In this document: positions 1 through 9,100 of the stretch, piece after piece
How the letters are laid out: each line of letters starts with the position of its first letter
Numbering within the stretch: position 1 is the first letter of the stretch
DNA from: Anaerolineae bacterium
GTDB lineage: Bacteria > Chloroflexota > Anaerolineae > Caldilineales > Caldilineaceae
NCBI GenBank assembly: GCA_030432295.1
Contig: JAUIHI010000021.1
Location: 1-64,000 of the forward strand
Direction: 5' to 3'
Length of the DNA stretch: 64,000 nt
Translations under genes and position numbers: made by a program
Notes under the pieces: generated by a model
Databases searched by the model: none
What the model was told of the DNA's origin: nothing
The model's input: only the letters and a program-made list of their open reading frames with translations

Positions 1-1
1 C

Positions 2-1225
2 AGCGGTCACGCAGGCAGTGTGTGGTCGGTGGCCTTCAGCCCGGATGGCACGCGTATCGTCTCCGGCTCTTCCGACAGCACTGTGCGGGTCTGGGATGCC
101 CAGAGCGGAGAGGAGTTGGCCCAACTCAGCGGTCATTCGGATTGGGTGAGGTCGGTGGCCTTCAGCCCGGATGGCACGCGTATCGTCTCCGGCTCTGACG
201 ACAGCACTGTGCGGGTCTGGGATAGCCCCCATCGTCTGCTTCTGGCGGCCATTGCCGCGATTGGCCGTCCCAGCCCCCTTTTGACAGACAACGAACGGCA
301 GAGTTTTGGTCTGGCCGGGGAAGATCGATTGCCTGGGCAGGCAGAACTATTGCCCCTGATGCATCCGGCTCAGGCCCAAAAGGCCGTGGATGCGGGTAGG
401 GCATTGGCCCGCTCCGGGCGTTTGTCCGACGCGATTACCCAATTGGAGTCCGCCCTGGCTTTGGACCCGACGCTACCCATCCAGCCCCAGACGCTGGCCC
501 AGAGTATCTTCGACAATGGGGTGCAGGCGCTGCTCTTTGCCGGGCGCGAGTTGGCGAAGGCCGACAAGCTGAACGAGGCACAGGCGAAATTGGAAGCCGC
601 CGCCGCATTGGATGCTTCGGTGGATATGGCGCAAGTCAGCGCCGAGTTCAAACAGCTTGCCTTGACAGCGCTCATTGAGGAGGGGCGCAAGCTGATATCG
701 ACAGGCCAGATCGATGACGGATTGCTGCGCTTACAGGGTGCTGCCGCGTTGGATAGCAGCATCGATCTCCGCCAACAGGTGAGCGAAGGGCTGGCCGCCG
801 CGCCAGGTCTTGTCATAAGTCATTGTGGCCTGCTGGCCACACCGGAATTTGCCGATCTGGTCACAGAATTCTGCGACCAGATACCGACAATTGTGCCAGG
901 TGAGGCGGTGACAGGTACAGTTGAAAACAGCGCAGGGGAGGTGTGGCGGCTGGAGATCGGGGCCAGCAGCCGGGTCACAATCACCCTCTCCGCCGAATCA
1001 GATGATTCCGATCCGTTGGATGCCTATCTGACCCTCTACGACGGGACGTTTGGCGTGATTGCTGAGAACGATGACAGTCAAGGAGGGCGGGATTCAGAGC
1101 TACTCAATCTGTTGATCGAGAAAGCAGGCACGTATTGGATCGAAGCGGGCGGTTGCTGTCCGGGCAGCGGTCAGCGCAGTGTGGGGGGCTATCGGCTGTG
1201 GGTGGTGGTGAAGGCGGAGGAATAA
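2..1225 (+). CDS. WD40-repeat protein, C-terminal part (5' truncated by window)
   Basis: The frame is open from base 2, and the first residues ([10 protein letters not shown]) already lie inside a WD40 blade, so the gene starts before the window. Two blades with the [26 protein letters not shown] pattern are visible in about the first 75 residues. Next come three similar helical segments of about 45 residues (A..L..GR.L...G....A...L..A.ALD) that look like degenerate TPR-type units. The last ~110 residues look like a pre-peptidase C-terminal (PPC)-like beta domain (LYDG...ENDD, then AGTYWIEAG). In this phylum such proteins often carry an N-terminal kinase, NACHT or peptidase domain, which cannot be seen here. 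A scaffold or sensor role is likely; the exact function is unknown. Confidence 0.85.
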   Translation, partial: SGHAGSVWSVAFSPDGTRIVSGSSDSTVRVWDAQSGEELAQLSGHSDWVRSVAFSPDGTRIVSGSDDSTVRVWDSPHRLLLAAIAAIGRPSPLLTDNERQSFGLAGEDRLPGQAELLPLMHPAQAQKAVDAGRALARSGRLSDAITQLESALALDPTLPIQPQTLAQSIFDNGVQALLFAGRELAKADKLNEAQAKLEAAAALDASVDMAQVSAEFKQLALTALIEEGRKLISTGQIDDGLLRLQGAAALDSSIDLRQQVSEGLAAAPGLVISHCGLLATPEFADLVTEFCDQIPTIVPGEAVTGTVENSAGEVWRLEIGASSRVTITLSAESDDSDPLDAYLTLYDGTFGVIAENDDSQGGRDSELLNLLIEKAGTYWIEAGGCCPGSGQRSVGGYRLWVVVKAEE

Positions 1226-1236
1226 CCCCCTCCCCG

Positions 1237-1289
1237 CCTCCCCCGTGCCGGGGGAGGGGCTGATTCGCTGTATCGCAAGCTGTTAGCTT
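1237..1289 (+). terminator. Two hairpins just after the WD40 gene
   Basis: A stem CCTCCCC/GGGGAGG spans 1237-1257, and a second perfect stem GCAAGCT/AGCTTGC with a 3-nt loop spans 1273-1289. They lie 12-64 nt after the stop codon and could end transcription. No T-run follows, so they may simply be palindromic repeats of the kind common in this window. Confidence 0.4.
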
Positions 1290-1297
1290 GCGCCGCA

Positions 1298-2426
1298 GCC
1301 CTCACCCCCAACGCCTTCGGCGTCCCCCTCTCCCTGCCAGGGCGTTGGCGGGTCGGGGTCTGTTGGTCGGGCCGGGAGAGGGGAGTTTGTTGATGGCGTT
1401 GGTTGGGGGTTTCGGTATGGCGGGGTTGATGGAAGAAGTCGTCTGCCGCAATTATCACTGACCCCCGCCTCTCCCAGTGCGACGGCCCTCACCCCCAACG
1501 CCTTCGGCGTCCCCCTCTCCCTGCCAGGGCGTTGGCGGGTCGGGGTCTGTTGGTCGGGCTGGGAGAGGGGAGTCTGTCGATGGCGATTGAGGCGTTTTTA
1601 CAGTGACGGGATCGATGAAGTCCCGAAAGCGAAGCGCACCAATTGTGGTCCTTCCCCCTCCTCTCCCAACGCCGACAACAGCACAAACGAACCTTCGCCA
1701 TCACTGGGAGAGGCGGGGGCGTCCCGTCAACATTTAGGGGGCGGTGAGGGTTTCAATGTAGCGGGGTTGATGGGAGATGTCGGCTGCCGCAATTATCACT
1801 GACCCCCGCCTCTCCCAGCGCGACGGCCCTCACCCCCACGCCTTCGGCGTCTCCCTCTCCATGCCAGGGCGTTGGCGGGTCGGGGTCTGTTGGTCGGGCT
1901 GGGAGAGGGGAGTCTGTCGATGGCGATTGAGGCGTTTTTACAGTGACGGGATCGATGAAGTCCCGAAAGCGAAGCGCACCAATTGTGGTCCTTCCCCCTC
2001 CTCTCCCAACGCCGACAACAGCACAAACGAACCTTCGCCATAACTGGGAGAGGCGGGGGCGTCCCGTCAAGAGCCAACCGTCCCGTCAACAGTTAGGGGG
2101 CGGTGAGGGTTTCAATGTAGCGGGGTTGATGGAAAAAGTCGGCTGCCGCAATTATCACTGACCCCCTCCTCTCCCAGTGCAGTGCCCTCACCCCCAACGC
2201 CTTCGGCGTCCCCCTCTCCCTGCCAGGGCGTTGGCGGGTCGGGGTCTGTTGGTCGGGCCGGGAGAGGGGAGTCTGTCGATAGCGTTGGCTGGGGGTTTCG
2301 GTATGGCTGGGTTGATGGAAGAAGTCGTCTGCCGCAATTATCACTGACCCCCGCCTCTCCCAGTGCGACGGCCCTCACCCCCACGCCTTCGGCGTCCCCC
2401 TCTCCCTGCCAGGGCGTTGGCGGGCC
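1298..2426. repeat. Array of GC-rich palindromic repeats, pattern A-B-B-A-truncated
   Basis: Five copies of a ~100-bp core beginning GCCCTCACCCCCAACGCC start at 1298, 1485, 1826, 2184 and 2371. Copies 1 and 4 carry a 187-bp unit (A) ending in GCAATTATCACTGACCCCC. Copies 2 and 3 carry 341- and 358-bp units (B) sharing a longer insert. Copy 5 is cut short at about 2426. The core folds on itself (CCCCTCTCCC pairs with GGGAGAGGGG about 45 nt later), and unit B also holds an inverted pair around CTGGGAGAGGCGGGGG. Several frames stay open across it, but the repeats recur in different frames and no protein family is recognisable, so it is treated as non-coding. Confidence 0.8.
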
Positions 2427-2663
2427 AAAACGGCCATCAATGCAGCCTTCAGCGCCAGGCAGCAGGCTTTTGTCGATTTTGTGCTGGGCCAATATGTGCA
2501 GGTGGGCGTGGAGGAGCTGGCGTCCGACAAACTCCCGCCACTGCTGCGTCTGCGCTACAGTGTCCTCACCGACGCCGTGGCCGATCTGGGCAAGCCCGAC
2601 GAGATCAACAAACTATTTGTCGGCTTTCAGCAGTTCCTCTATCAGCCGCGTGTGTCGATCTGA
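2427..2663 (+). pseudogene. HsdR-like type I restriction subunit, C-terminal remnant
   Basis: The frame encodes about 78 residues ending at 2663, with segments such as AFSARQQAFVDFVLGQYV, LPPLLRLRYSVLTDAV and FVGFQQFLYQ. This resembles the extreme C-terminus of HsdR / type I restriction DEAD-box subunits, where a D(K/E)L..LL.L.Y..I.DA....G and F.GFQ..LY pattern precedes the stop. Everything upstream (helicase and nuclease domains) is absent, and the frame runs straight out of the truncated fifth repeat copy. It is therefore most likely a leftover of a deleted restriction system. The assignment rests on recalled family patterns. Confidence 0.55.
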
Positions 2664-2667
2664 CGCC

Positions 2668-2991
2668 TCACACCCGCCGCACCGCCATCTCCACCACCGA
2701 CCATCCGCGCCCCTCCACATCTCGATTCTCCAAAGAAGGGATCACCACAATCTCCACCCCTTCCGCGGCCAGATAGCCGCGGGCCAGGGCCGTGGCCTTT
2801 ATCGCCTGGTTGACTGCGCCCGCGCCGATGGCCCGCAGCACAATCTGTTCGTGCTGGCGCAGGGCGTGGGCGATTGATCCCGCCAGTTTATGCACAGGGG
2901 ATGTGCCGCTAACCCGCAGAAGCGGCGTGCCATCTGTTAGGAAACGGGAAGCCGTTGTATTGGATGAGATTCGATGGTGGGCGTTCGGCAT
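2668..2991 (-). CDS. spoVS: Stage V sporulation protein S (SpoVS) family
   Basis: The 107-residue product matches SpoVS from about residue 25 to 107: LRVSGTSPVHKLAGSIAHAL, then AIGAGAVNQAIKATALARGY and a V.IPS...R....G motif. SpoVS is a small Alba-like nucleic-acid-binding protein. It acts in coat assembly in Bacillus, but it is also found in many non-sporulating bacteria including Chloroflexi and Deinococcus. The family is usually ~86 residues; here a ~24-residue polar extension precedes the fold. The ATG at 2991 has an AAGGAAG site 7 nt upstream, which supports this start. It converges with the HsdR remnant, the two stop codons being 4 nt apart. Confidence 0.85.
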   Translation of the reverse strand: MPNAHHRISSNTTASRFLTDGTPLLRVSGTSPVHKLAGSIAHALRQHEQIVLRAIGAGAVNQAIKATALARGYLAAEGVEIVVIPSLENRDVEGRGWSVVEMAVRRV

Positions 2992-3050
2992 TGGGGAACT
3001 TCCTTTTTGAATAGGGCCGGAAAAACCGGCGCGGCAGGGGCGGGCCAGAG

Positions 3051-3079
3051 TTGTCCAGAGGGCAAGGGCCTGTTATACT
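3051..3079 (+). promoter_or_regulatory. Sigma-70-type promoter for the HTH/NB-ARC gene
   Basis: A TTGTCC hexamer (3051-3056) and TATACT (3074-3079) are separated by exactly 17 bp. The predicted start of transcription is near 3086, which leaves a ~65-nt leader before the ATG at 3153. Confidence 0.55.
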
Positions 3080-3152
3080 CTAGCCCACAGACCCACAGTC
3101 GTCTATCCCAATTTCAACGAACCCACTCACCACTTTTGCAAAGACTGGCGAA

Positions 3153-4550
3153 ATGTCTCTCTTTGGCGACCAATTGAAAGCCTTCCGTCAGAAAAGTGCG
3201 GACCCGCAACGGGGCGGCGACCTGACCCAATCCCGCCTGGCCGAGTTGGTATCCGAACGCTTAGGCACGGAGGATGCCCCCCGATTCCAGACCATCAGCA
3301 ACTGGGAGCGGGGCGTCAGCCGTTTGGACGCTTACACAGATCGCAATGTACTAATTGCTATTCTTCAGGTACTCAGCGTATGTGGCGGTCTGCCCAATCG
3401 GGCAACTGCGGATGGCTGGCTGGAGAGCGGCGGCTATGCGCTCCTTTCTGCCCAGGAGTTTCAGCAGATATTTCCCCAGGGCGAGAGCGCACCGGCCCCG
3501 GCCAATGCCCGCTGGGCCGCCCGGCTGGAAGCGCCCACCTACACCCGGCTCTTTGGCGTAGAGGAGACAACCGCCCGCCTGACCGATCTGCTCATCACTC
3601 CCCAGGCTCCCTGGATTTTTGCCCTGGAAGGTTTGGGTGGGCTGGGCAAGACCGCGCTGACCGATCACCTGGCCCGCCAACTGATGCAGGCGGGCCACTT
3701 TGCCGATCTGGCCTGGGTGAGTGCCCGGCCTGTGGCCTTCTCGCTGGACGGCACTGTGCAGCCCGCGCCCCAGCCGGTGCTTTCGGTGGACGAGGCCGGG
3801 CGGGAGCTGGCCGCTCAATTGCTGGGCCGCGAGACAGCCAGTGAACTGGTCTCGCCCCAGGCCCGACAGCAGATGCTGCTGGAACGGCTGCGGGCTGCGC
3901 CCCATCTGCTCGTTATCGACAATCTGGAAAGCCTGACCGATCTGGAACAGTTGCTGCCCCTGTTGCAGCGCTTTGCCAACCCGGCCAAAATCCTGCTCAC
4001 TTCCCGCCAGCGGATGCCAGGGGGCAGCGCTGTCTATCACTGCCCTCTGCCTGGGCTGGAAGAAGCCGATGCCTTGGCGCTGATCCGCTACGAGGCCTCC
4101 ACCGGCAATCTGCCCCACGTATCCGGGGCCACGGATGCCCAACTGCGCCCCCTCTTTCAGGTCATCGGTGGCAATCCCCTGGCCCTGCGTCTGGCCGTGG
4201 GCCAGCTCCATCTGCGGGAACTCACGCGGCTCATCGATGAATGGCAGCAGGCCACGGCCAGCGAGATCGAAGCCTTCTACACATTTATCTACCGCAGTGC
4301 CTGGGATCGGCTGGATGAGACGTGCCGCTACGCCTTTTTGTCTATGCCCCTGGCCGGTGAGCAGGGCGGACGGCTGGCCCATTTGGTCGCCACCAGCGGC
4401 CTGGCAGAGCGGGAGATGCTCGCAGCGCTGGAGCAACTGACTACCCTCAATCTGGTCAACGCCCACGGCACACTGGACGACCGGCGCTTTTCCATCCATA
4501 GTCTGACCCGCTCCTTCTTGCACAGACAGGTGGCCCAGTGGTTGGGCTGA
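3153..4550 (+). CDS. HTH + NB-ARC (STAND) ATPase
   Basis: 465 residues. The first ~95 form an XRE-like helix-turn-helix (SLFGDQLKAFRQK, LTQSRLAELV, TISNWERG). An NB-ARC/AP-ATPase module follows. It has Walker A GLGGLGKTA near residue 160, Walker B HLLVIDNLE near 250, a sensor-like KILLTSRQ near 285, and GNPLALRLAV near 345 in the place of the plant GLPL motif. The stop overlaps by 13 nt the next gene, whose TPRs supply the ligand-sensing part normally fused to such ATPases. Together they look like a STAND signal-transduction regulator split over two frames. No strong ribosome binding site precedes the ATG. The ligand is unknown. Confidence 0.85.
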   Translation: MSLFGDQLKAFRQKSADPQRGGDLTQSRLAELVSERLGTEDAPRFQTISNWERGVSRLDAYTDRNVLIAILQVLSVCGGLPNRATADGWLESGGYALLSAQEFQQIFPQGESAPAPANARWAARLEAPTYTRLFGVEETTARLTDLLITPQAPWIFALEGLGGLGKTALTDHLARQLMQAGHFADLAWVSARPVAFSLDGTVQPAPQPVLSVDEAGRELAAQLLGRETASELVSPQARQQMLLERLRAAPHLLVIDNLESLTDLEQLLPLLQRFANPAKILLTSRQRMPGGSAVYHCPLPGLEEADALALIRYEASTGNLPHVSGATDAQLRPLFQVIGGNPLALRLAVGQLHLRELTRLIDEWQQATASEIEAFYTFIYRSAWDRLDETCRYAFLSMPLAGEQGGRLAHLVATSGLAEREMLAALEQLTTLNLVNAHGTLDDRRFSIHSLTRSFLHRQVAQWLG

Positions 4551-5722
4551 ACCGACAAGAGACGGCCCCAACGACGGGGTATCTGGCCCTCTTTCGCCGC
4601 TTTATCGCCAACAGTCTGGACTTTGCCCTGGCCGCAGTGCAGGGCAGCGCGCCTCTCTCGGAGGACGAACGCAGCGAAGCAATGCGCAGCCTGGCCTATG
4701 GCCTGGAAGAGAAGTCAACACAGCGACAAACGGTCACACTTCTGCTGGCGCTGGCCCCCCACCAACTGCGCGCCGGCGCGGGCGAAGAGTGGACCCACTT
4801 TCTGGAACGGGGGCTGTCGATTACCGCCAGCCCAGCCGACAGAGCCGAGATCGCCTATCAACTGGGCCAACTGGCCCACTATCGAGGCTGCGCGGAAGAG
4901 GCCGAAGCCTGCTTTGCCGACAGCATTGCCGGGTTTGCCCAGGCAGGCCGCATCCGCCAGCAGGCGCGATCGCTGAACCGGTTGGCCTATGCCCTGCGCT
5001 TGCAACAACGCCAGCCGGAAGCCCGTCGTCTGATCGCCGACGCCCTGGGCCTGCTGGACAAATCCGATCCCGAATGGGCCTACAGCCATTTTGTGCTGGG
5101 GGTCATCGCCTTTGACGGGGGCGACAGCCAAGCCGCGGCCGATTTTTTCACCACAGCCCTGGCTGGTTGGGAGTTGCACGGCAGCGACGAACACCGGGCC
5201 GACGGTCTGGTCAGTCTGGCCCCGGCCCTGCGCCGTCTGGGCCGCTACGACGAAGCCATCGCAGCGCTGAAGGAAGCTGGCCAGCACTTTGCCCGCGTCC
5301 GTAGCCCCCGCCGGGAAGGGCTGGTCCATCTGAATTTGGGCAACATCTATCTTTCCCAGGCGCGTTGGGAGGAAGCCCTGGCCCAGTGCCAGTGTGCCGA
5401 ACCACTCTTTCGGCAGGTGGGCGACGGCCTGCACACCGCTATCAACTTCAATAATATGGGCGTGGCCTGTCGCCGATTGGGGCGGCTGGAAGAGGCCGAA
5501 CGGCTCTTTCTTCTCGCCATCGCCGGTTTAGAGGCGGTGGATCAGCCGGTCCATCACATCAACGCGCTGGATGGGCTGGGCAACACCTACCGGGATCAGG
5601 GCCGCATTCCACTGGCCCGCCAGACCTATCAGCGGGCACTGGCGCGGGTGGACGAAGCCGCAGACCCCGCACCTCTACAGCATTTGGCAGATGAAGTGCG
5701 GGCACATTTGGCTGGGCTGTGA
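4538..5722 (+). CDS. TPR-repeat protein, partner of the NB-ARC gene
   Basis: 394 residues, almost entirely tetratricopeptide repeats. Repeated A...G..Y..A...L..A units include YDEAIAALKEAG, WEEALAQCQCAE, LEEAERLFLLAI and IPLARQTYQRAL. The GTG at 4538 lies inside the end of the NB-ARC gene in a different frame (overlap 13 nt). The two could be translationally coupled, joined by a frameshift, or an ancestral fusion split by an indel. The first ~50 residues (LALFRRFIANSLDFALAA) look like the linker normally found between NB-ARC and TPRs, which favours one functional unit. It probably acts in the cytoplasm as a sensor. Confidence 0.8.
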   Translation: MVGLNRQETAPTTGYLALFRRFIANSLDFALAAVQGSAPLSEDERSEAMRSLAYGLEEKSTQRQTVTLLLALAPHQLRAGAGEEWTHFLERGLSITASPADRAEIAYQLGQLAHYRGCAEEAEACFADSIAGFAQAGRIRQQARSLNRLAYALRLQQRQPEARRLIADALGLLDKSDPEWAYSHFVLGVIAFDGGDSQAAADFFTTALAGWELHGSDEHRADGLVSLAPALRRLGRYDEAIAALKEAGQHFARVRSPRREGLVHLNLGNIYLSQARWEEALAQCQCAEPLFRQVGDGLHTAINFNNMGVACRRLGRLEEAERLFLLAIAGLEAVDQPVHHINALDGLGNTYRDQGRIPLARQTYQRALARVDEAADPAPLQHLADEVRAHLAGL

Positions 5723-5736
5723 CCGCTGCCACACAT

Positions 5737-5913
5737 TCACCCAACAAAGCCGTCACCGCCGCCTTCCTGGGCCAGGGGCATTTGCCGGAATGTGCTTGCA
5801 CGGCTGCCGCTCTCGGCGCTGGATAGCAGGGGTGCGCCCACGCCTACAGCCATCAACAGAAAACAGGCAACGGCTGTCCACACTTTGAAGCGTCTGCTTT
5901 GATTGCCGAACAT
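5737..5913 (-). CDS. 58-residue secreted peptide precursor
   Basis: This small gene lies on the opposite strand, between two regulator genes. The product begins MFGNQSRRFKVWTA, continues with a hydrophobic core VACFLLMAVGVGAPLL, and has a plausible signal peptidase I site SSA|ES after residue 33. That leaves a ~25-residue polar tail ending GGGDGFVG. A perfect Shine-Dalgarno GGAGGT (5922-5927) sits 8 nt before the ATG, the best in the neighbourhood. The start, the signal-peptide architecture and the compact stop argue for a real gene. It could be an exported signalling peptide sensed by the adjacent TPR/NB-ARC or HTH proteins, but that is inference. Homologues are unknown to me. Confidence 0.6.
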   Translation of the reverse strand: MFGNQSRRFKVWTAVACFLLMAVGVGAPLLSSAESGSRASTFRQMPLAQEGGGDGFVG

Positions 5914-6108
5914 CTCAATGTACCTCCACTGGATGGAGATTCATCGAGAAAGGGATCCCGACCGCCGGTGTGGCGGCCCACGCGTGTCCCTCAATGAATC
6001 GGTTGGGTCCGATTCTGCGCCGGCTCGAATGGTTTTAGTTTTACACAGAGACGGCTGTCTGTCACCGACCAGAAGCGTCAAAGAAAGCCGTCAAACCCGA
6101 CATTTGCT
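5914..6108. other. Divergent intergenic region with dyad symmetry
   Basis: This stretch separates the 58-residue peptide gene (leftwards) from the membrane HTH gene (rightwards). It contains a small hairpin CCGCC/GGCGG around 5962-5976 and an imperfect dyad (GATTCATCGAG near 5939 against CTCAATGAATC near 5990). These could be operator or leader structures. No clear promoter hexamers were identified. Confidence 0.3.
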
Positions 6109-9100
6109 ATGCCAAACCCAATCCGACTGTCGATTCTCATCGAAATGCGCGAAGCCATCGGGCTGACCCAGGCCGACGCGGCTGAACTGTGCGGTCTGGC
6201 CGGCCGCCAGAGCCGCAAAACCCTGGCCGCCTGGGAATTGGGCCAGTCCACGCCTCGCCAGCGTTTTCGCCTGCCCTTTGCCGTCTATCTGCTGCGGGAT
6301 CTGAAGCTGAGCCAGGATTTGGCGCGCTTTGATACGATATTTGAGATGCTGACAGAAGAGTGGGGATGGCCGCCGCTGGAAGCAGACGAGCGGGCGGATT
6401 GTTTGCGGGCAGCCCAGGTGGCTTCCGGGCGGGTGGCACTTTCACCGGTCACAGACAGCCCAGACCCGGCTGCCAATGCGAAGAAAGTCGCGTCGGATAC
6501 AGACAGGGGAGCGAAGGACAGATCCTGGCGGACGCGGACAAAACTGCTCCCGGTGTTAGGTGGTCTGGTCGTGCTTGCCATCCTGGCGATCTTTGCCAGT
6601 CGCTTTTCGGATCGTTCTGCGCTCAACAAACTTCCGGTCCCGGCGAGTACCCCGCCAGCCGTTGTGCTTGCCCCTTCGTCTTCTCCCATCTCCCCGACAT
6701 CGACACCCCAGGCTTTTGCCAATGGCAGCTTCGAGGCGGGCCTTGCTCCCTGGTATCCGGTGGAGGATGGAGAGTGCCCGTTGGAACTCATCAACGATTC
6801 CACACAGGCCAGGGCAGGCGACACCTTTCTGCGTATCGTCGATCCGGGGGAGGGATGCATCTCCCTGCGTCAGGACTTCGGCCAATTGATGGGGGGCGTG
6901 GTCCACGTGGCGTTCTATGTGCGCAGCCTGCACACCCATCCCACCCGTGGGACGCTGAGCCTGTCGGCCATTCAGAACCGGACAGATGAAAGTGCACAGC
7001 AGCGAGCTATTGTTCACTTCAAGCTACAGGACAAAGAGTGGCACTGTGTGGAAACCGTGGGGACCCTGAACCAGTCAGGGGATAAGATGCTGCGGGCAGA
7101 ACTCTCGTTTGATCCGGCGCAAGGAGAGTTGGATGTAGACGATGTCAAGATTGGTTTTGGGGACGGCGTTCTTTGCCCGCCGCAGTCCCCCAAACTTCAG
7201 GGGGGAGACTTTGAGTATGACGGGACCGCCAGCGCCTGGCATTGGTTCGAGACCCCCTGTCATTTTGCTGTCATCCGCGGCAAGGAGTGGGCCTATTCGG
7301 GGGAAAACTATCTCTCTGTCCAGCGCACACCTGATTGCAATTCTTTCTATCAGGATGTTACAGTGCCCTCTTTTGGAAGAGACCAGGCATACACATTGAG
7401 TCTGTATGTGCGCGGCCCCCTGACCCAGACACTCCAGGGCCGTATTGCCCTACACGCGATGGGTACTGGTCTGTCAACAGAAACAGAGGGAACCCCTTTC
7501 ATCGCCGGGCCAGAGTGGCGCTGTATACAGGCGGTGCTTCCTGCCGTGGACCGGGGCTATAACAAACTTCGCGGCGAAATCTATTTGGACAGTTTATTCA
7601 ACGAGGGCGCTTATGCGTTTGATAGCATCCAATTGAGTGTGGGCGCTGATCCAGGCTGTTCCTCGCAGTCGATGGCCTTGATCAACCCCGGATTTGAACT
7701 CAACCCCAACTTTCCGATCGGGTGGAAAGGTGGCAATCTCCTGTGCGATTTGCAGGTGATTGCAGACAAGACCGCGGCTTTCGATGGCGCGGCTTTCCTG
7801 GAGGTCAGGCGCGGCAACGACGATTGCATTTCCGTTTTCCAGGACGTAGTGGCCCGGCCCTCTCCTGGCGAAACGGTTCGCGGCGGGGTCTGGCTGCGCG
7901 GGTCTGGGGTGGATGTCAATTTGGTGCTCAGAGCGATGGATGGACCCAATGGAGCCGAATGGACCGACAATCCGGTGACATTGTCCGGCAATGGTTGGCA
8001 GTGTGTGGAAGTCGCCCATCGGGTCGAGCGGGAGGGGCATCAGCTTTTGCGCCTGGAACTCTATCTGAACACACCGGGTGATCTACCCTATCAGATCGAC
8101 GGGGCACAGCTAAGGCGCAACGCAGAAACCCTCTGCCCTCAGACAGATTTGGCCCTGCGCAACGCGCTCTTTGAGCCGGACACCGACTTTTCCTATCCTG
8201 CGGGTTCCGTGGGCACAGCGACGATTGCACACAATTGGGGTGCAACGGAAGCACCTGCGGGCCTGCTGGCTTTTTGGCTCTCCGACGCGCCAAATGGGGC
8301 GCCATTGGACCCGGCTTTGGTCAAACAGAGCCACTTTCCCGCGCTGAAGCCGGGCACAAGTACGTCAACTCTCTTTGGCGAAGGCCGGGTTCCCGCTGAG
8401 CTTCCACCAGGCGACTATTTTGTCGTGTGGGATCTGCCGCCCATTGCCGGGGTGGTGGACACCCGACCGGACAACAATCGATTTTCCCTGCCCATCCGCA
8501 TTCGTCCCTGCGAGACGGGGACTGTCTACTGCGATGTACCGTCCACCTATTGGGCTTTCAACGAAATTGAACTGTGGCACAGGGCAGGCATCACCAACGG
8601 TTGCCGAAGTGGCACCACTCCGTATCAGGACCGGCCCTTCTGTCCCGATCTGATGACGAACCGTTCCGAATTGACTGTCTTTTTTCTGCGCTCCCTGAAC
8701 GGCGGAGACTTCACGCCTACGGGCAACTTCGAAGGTACTTTCGCCGATGTATTTATCGATATGGCCCACAACCGGGGCTATTGGATCGAAGCCTTCCACC
8801 AGTTGGGCGTAGACGTCTCCACCGAACGCTGCGCGCCAAGCGGCTCCGATGAAATCTACTTCTGCCCGGACCTTCTTTTGACCCGACGGGAACTGCTGCT
8901 CTATCTGGCCCAAGCCCAGGGCTGGGAACTCTCGCCAGTGCAGGGCGATCTCTTCTCGGACATCGGCGAGGAGATTCCCGCCAACCGGGCCATCGAATAC
9001 GCGGCCCGGCAGGCGATTCTTGCCCCCGGTGATCCCTTCTGCCCACCCCTGCCCACCGGTCCCCGCTTCTGCCCGGACGAGCCAGCCCGCCGCGCCTTTG

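Noticed and set aside
1298-2426. Possible CRISPR array
   Set aside because: Units are 187-358 bp with homologous interiors; there are no short direct repeats separated by unique spacers and no cas genes.
2182-2877. 231-codon plus-strand open frame across the repeats
   Set aside because: It is made of translated palindromic repeats in a frame not kept between copies, and it crosses the SpoVS gene antisense.
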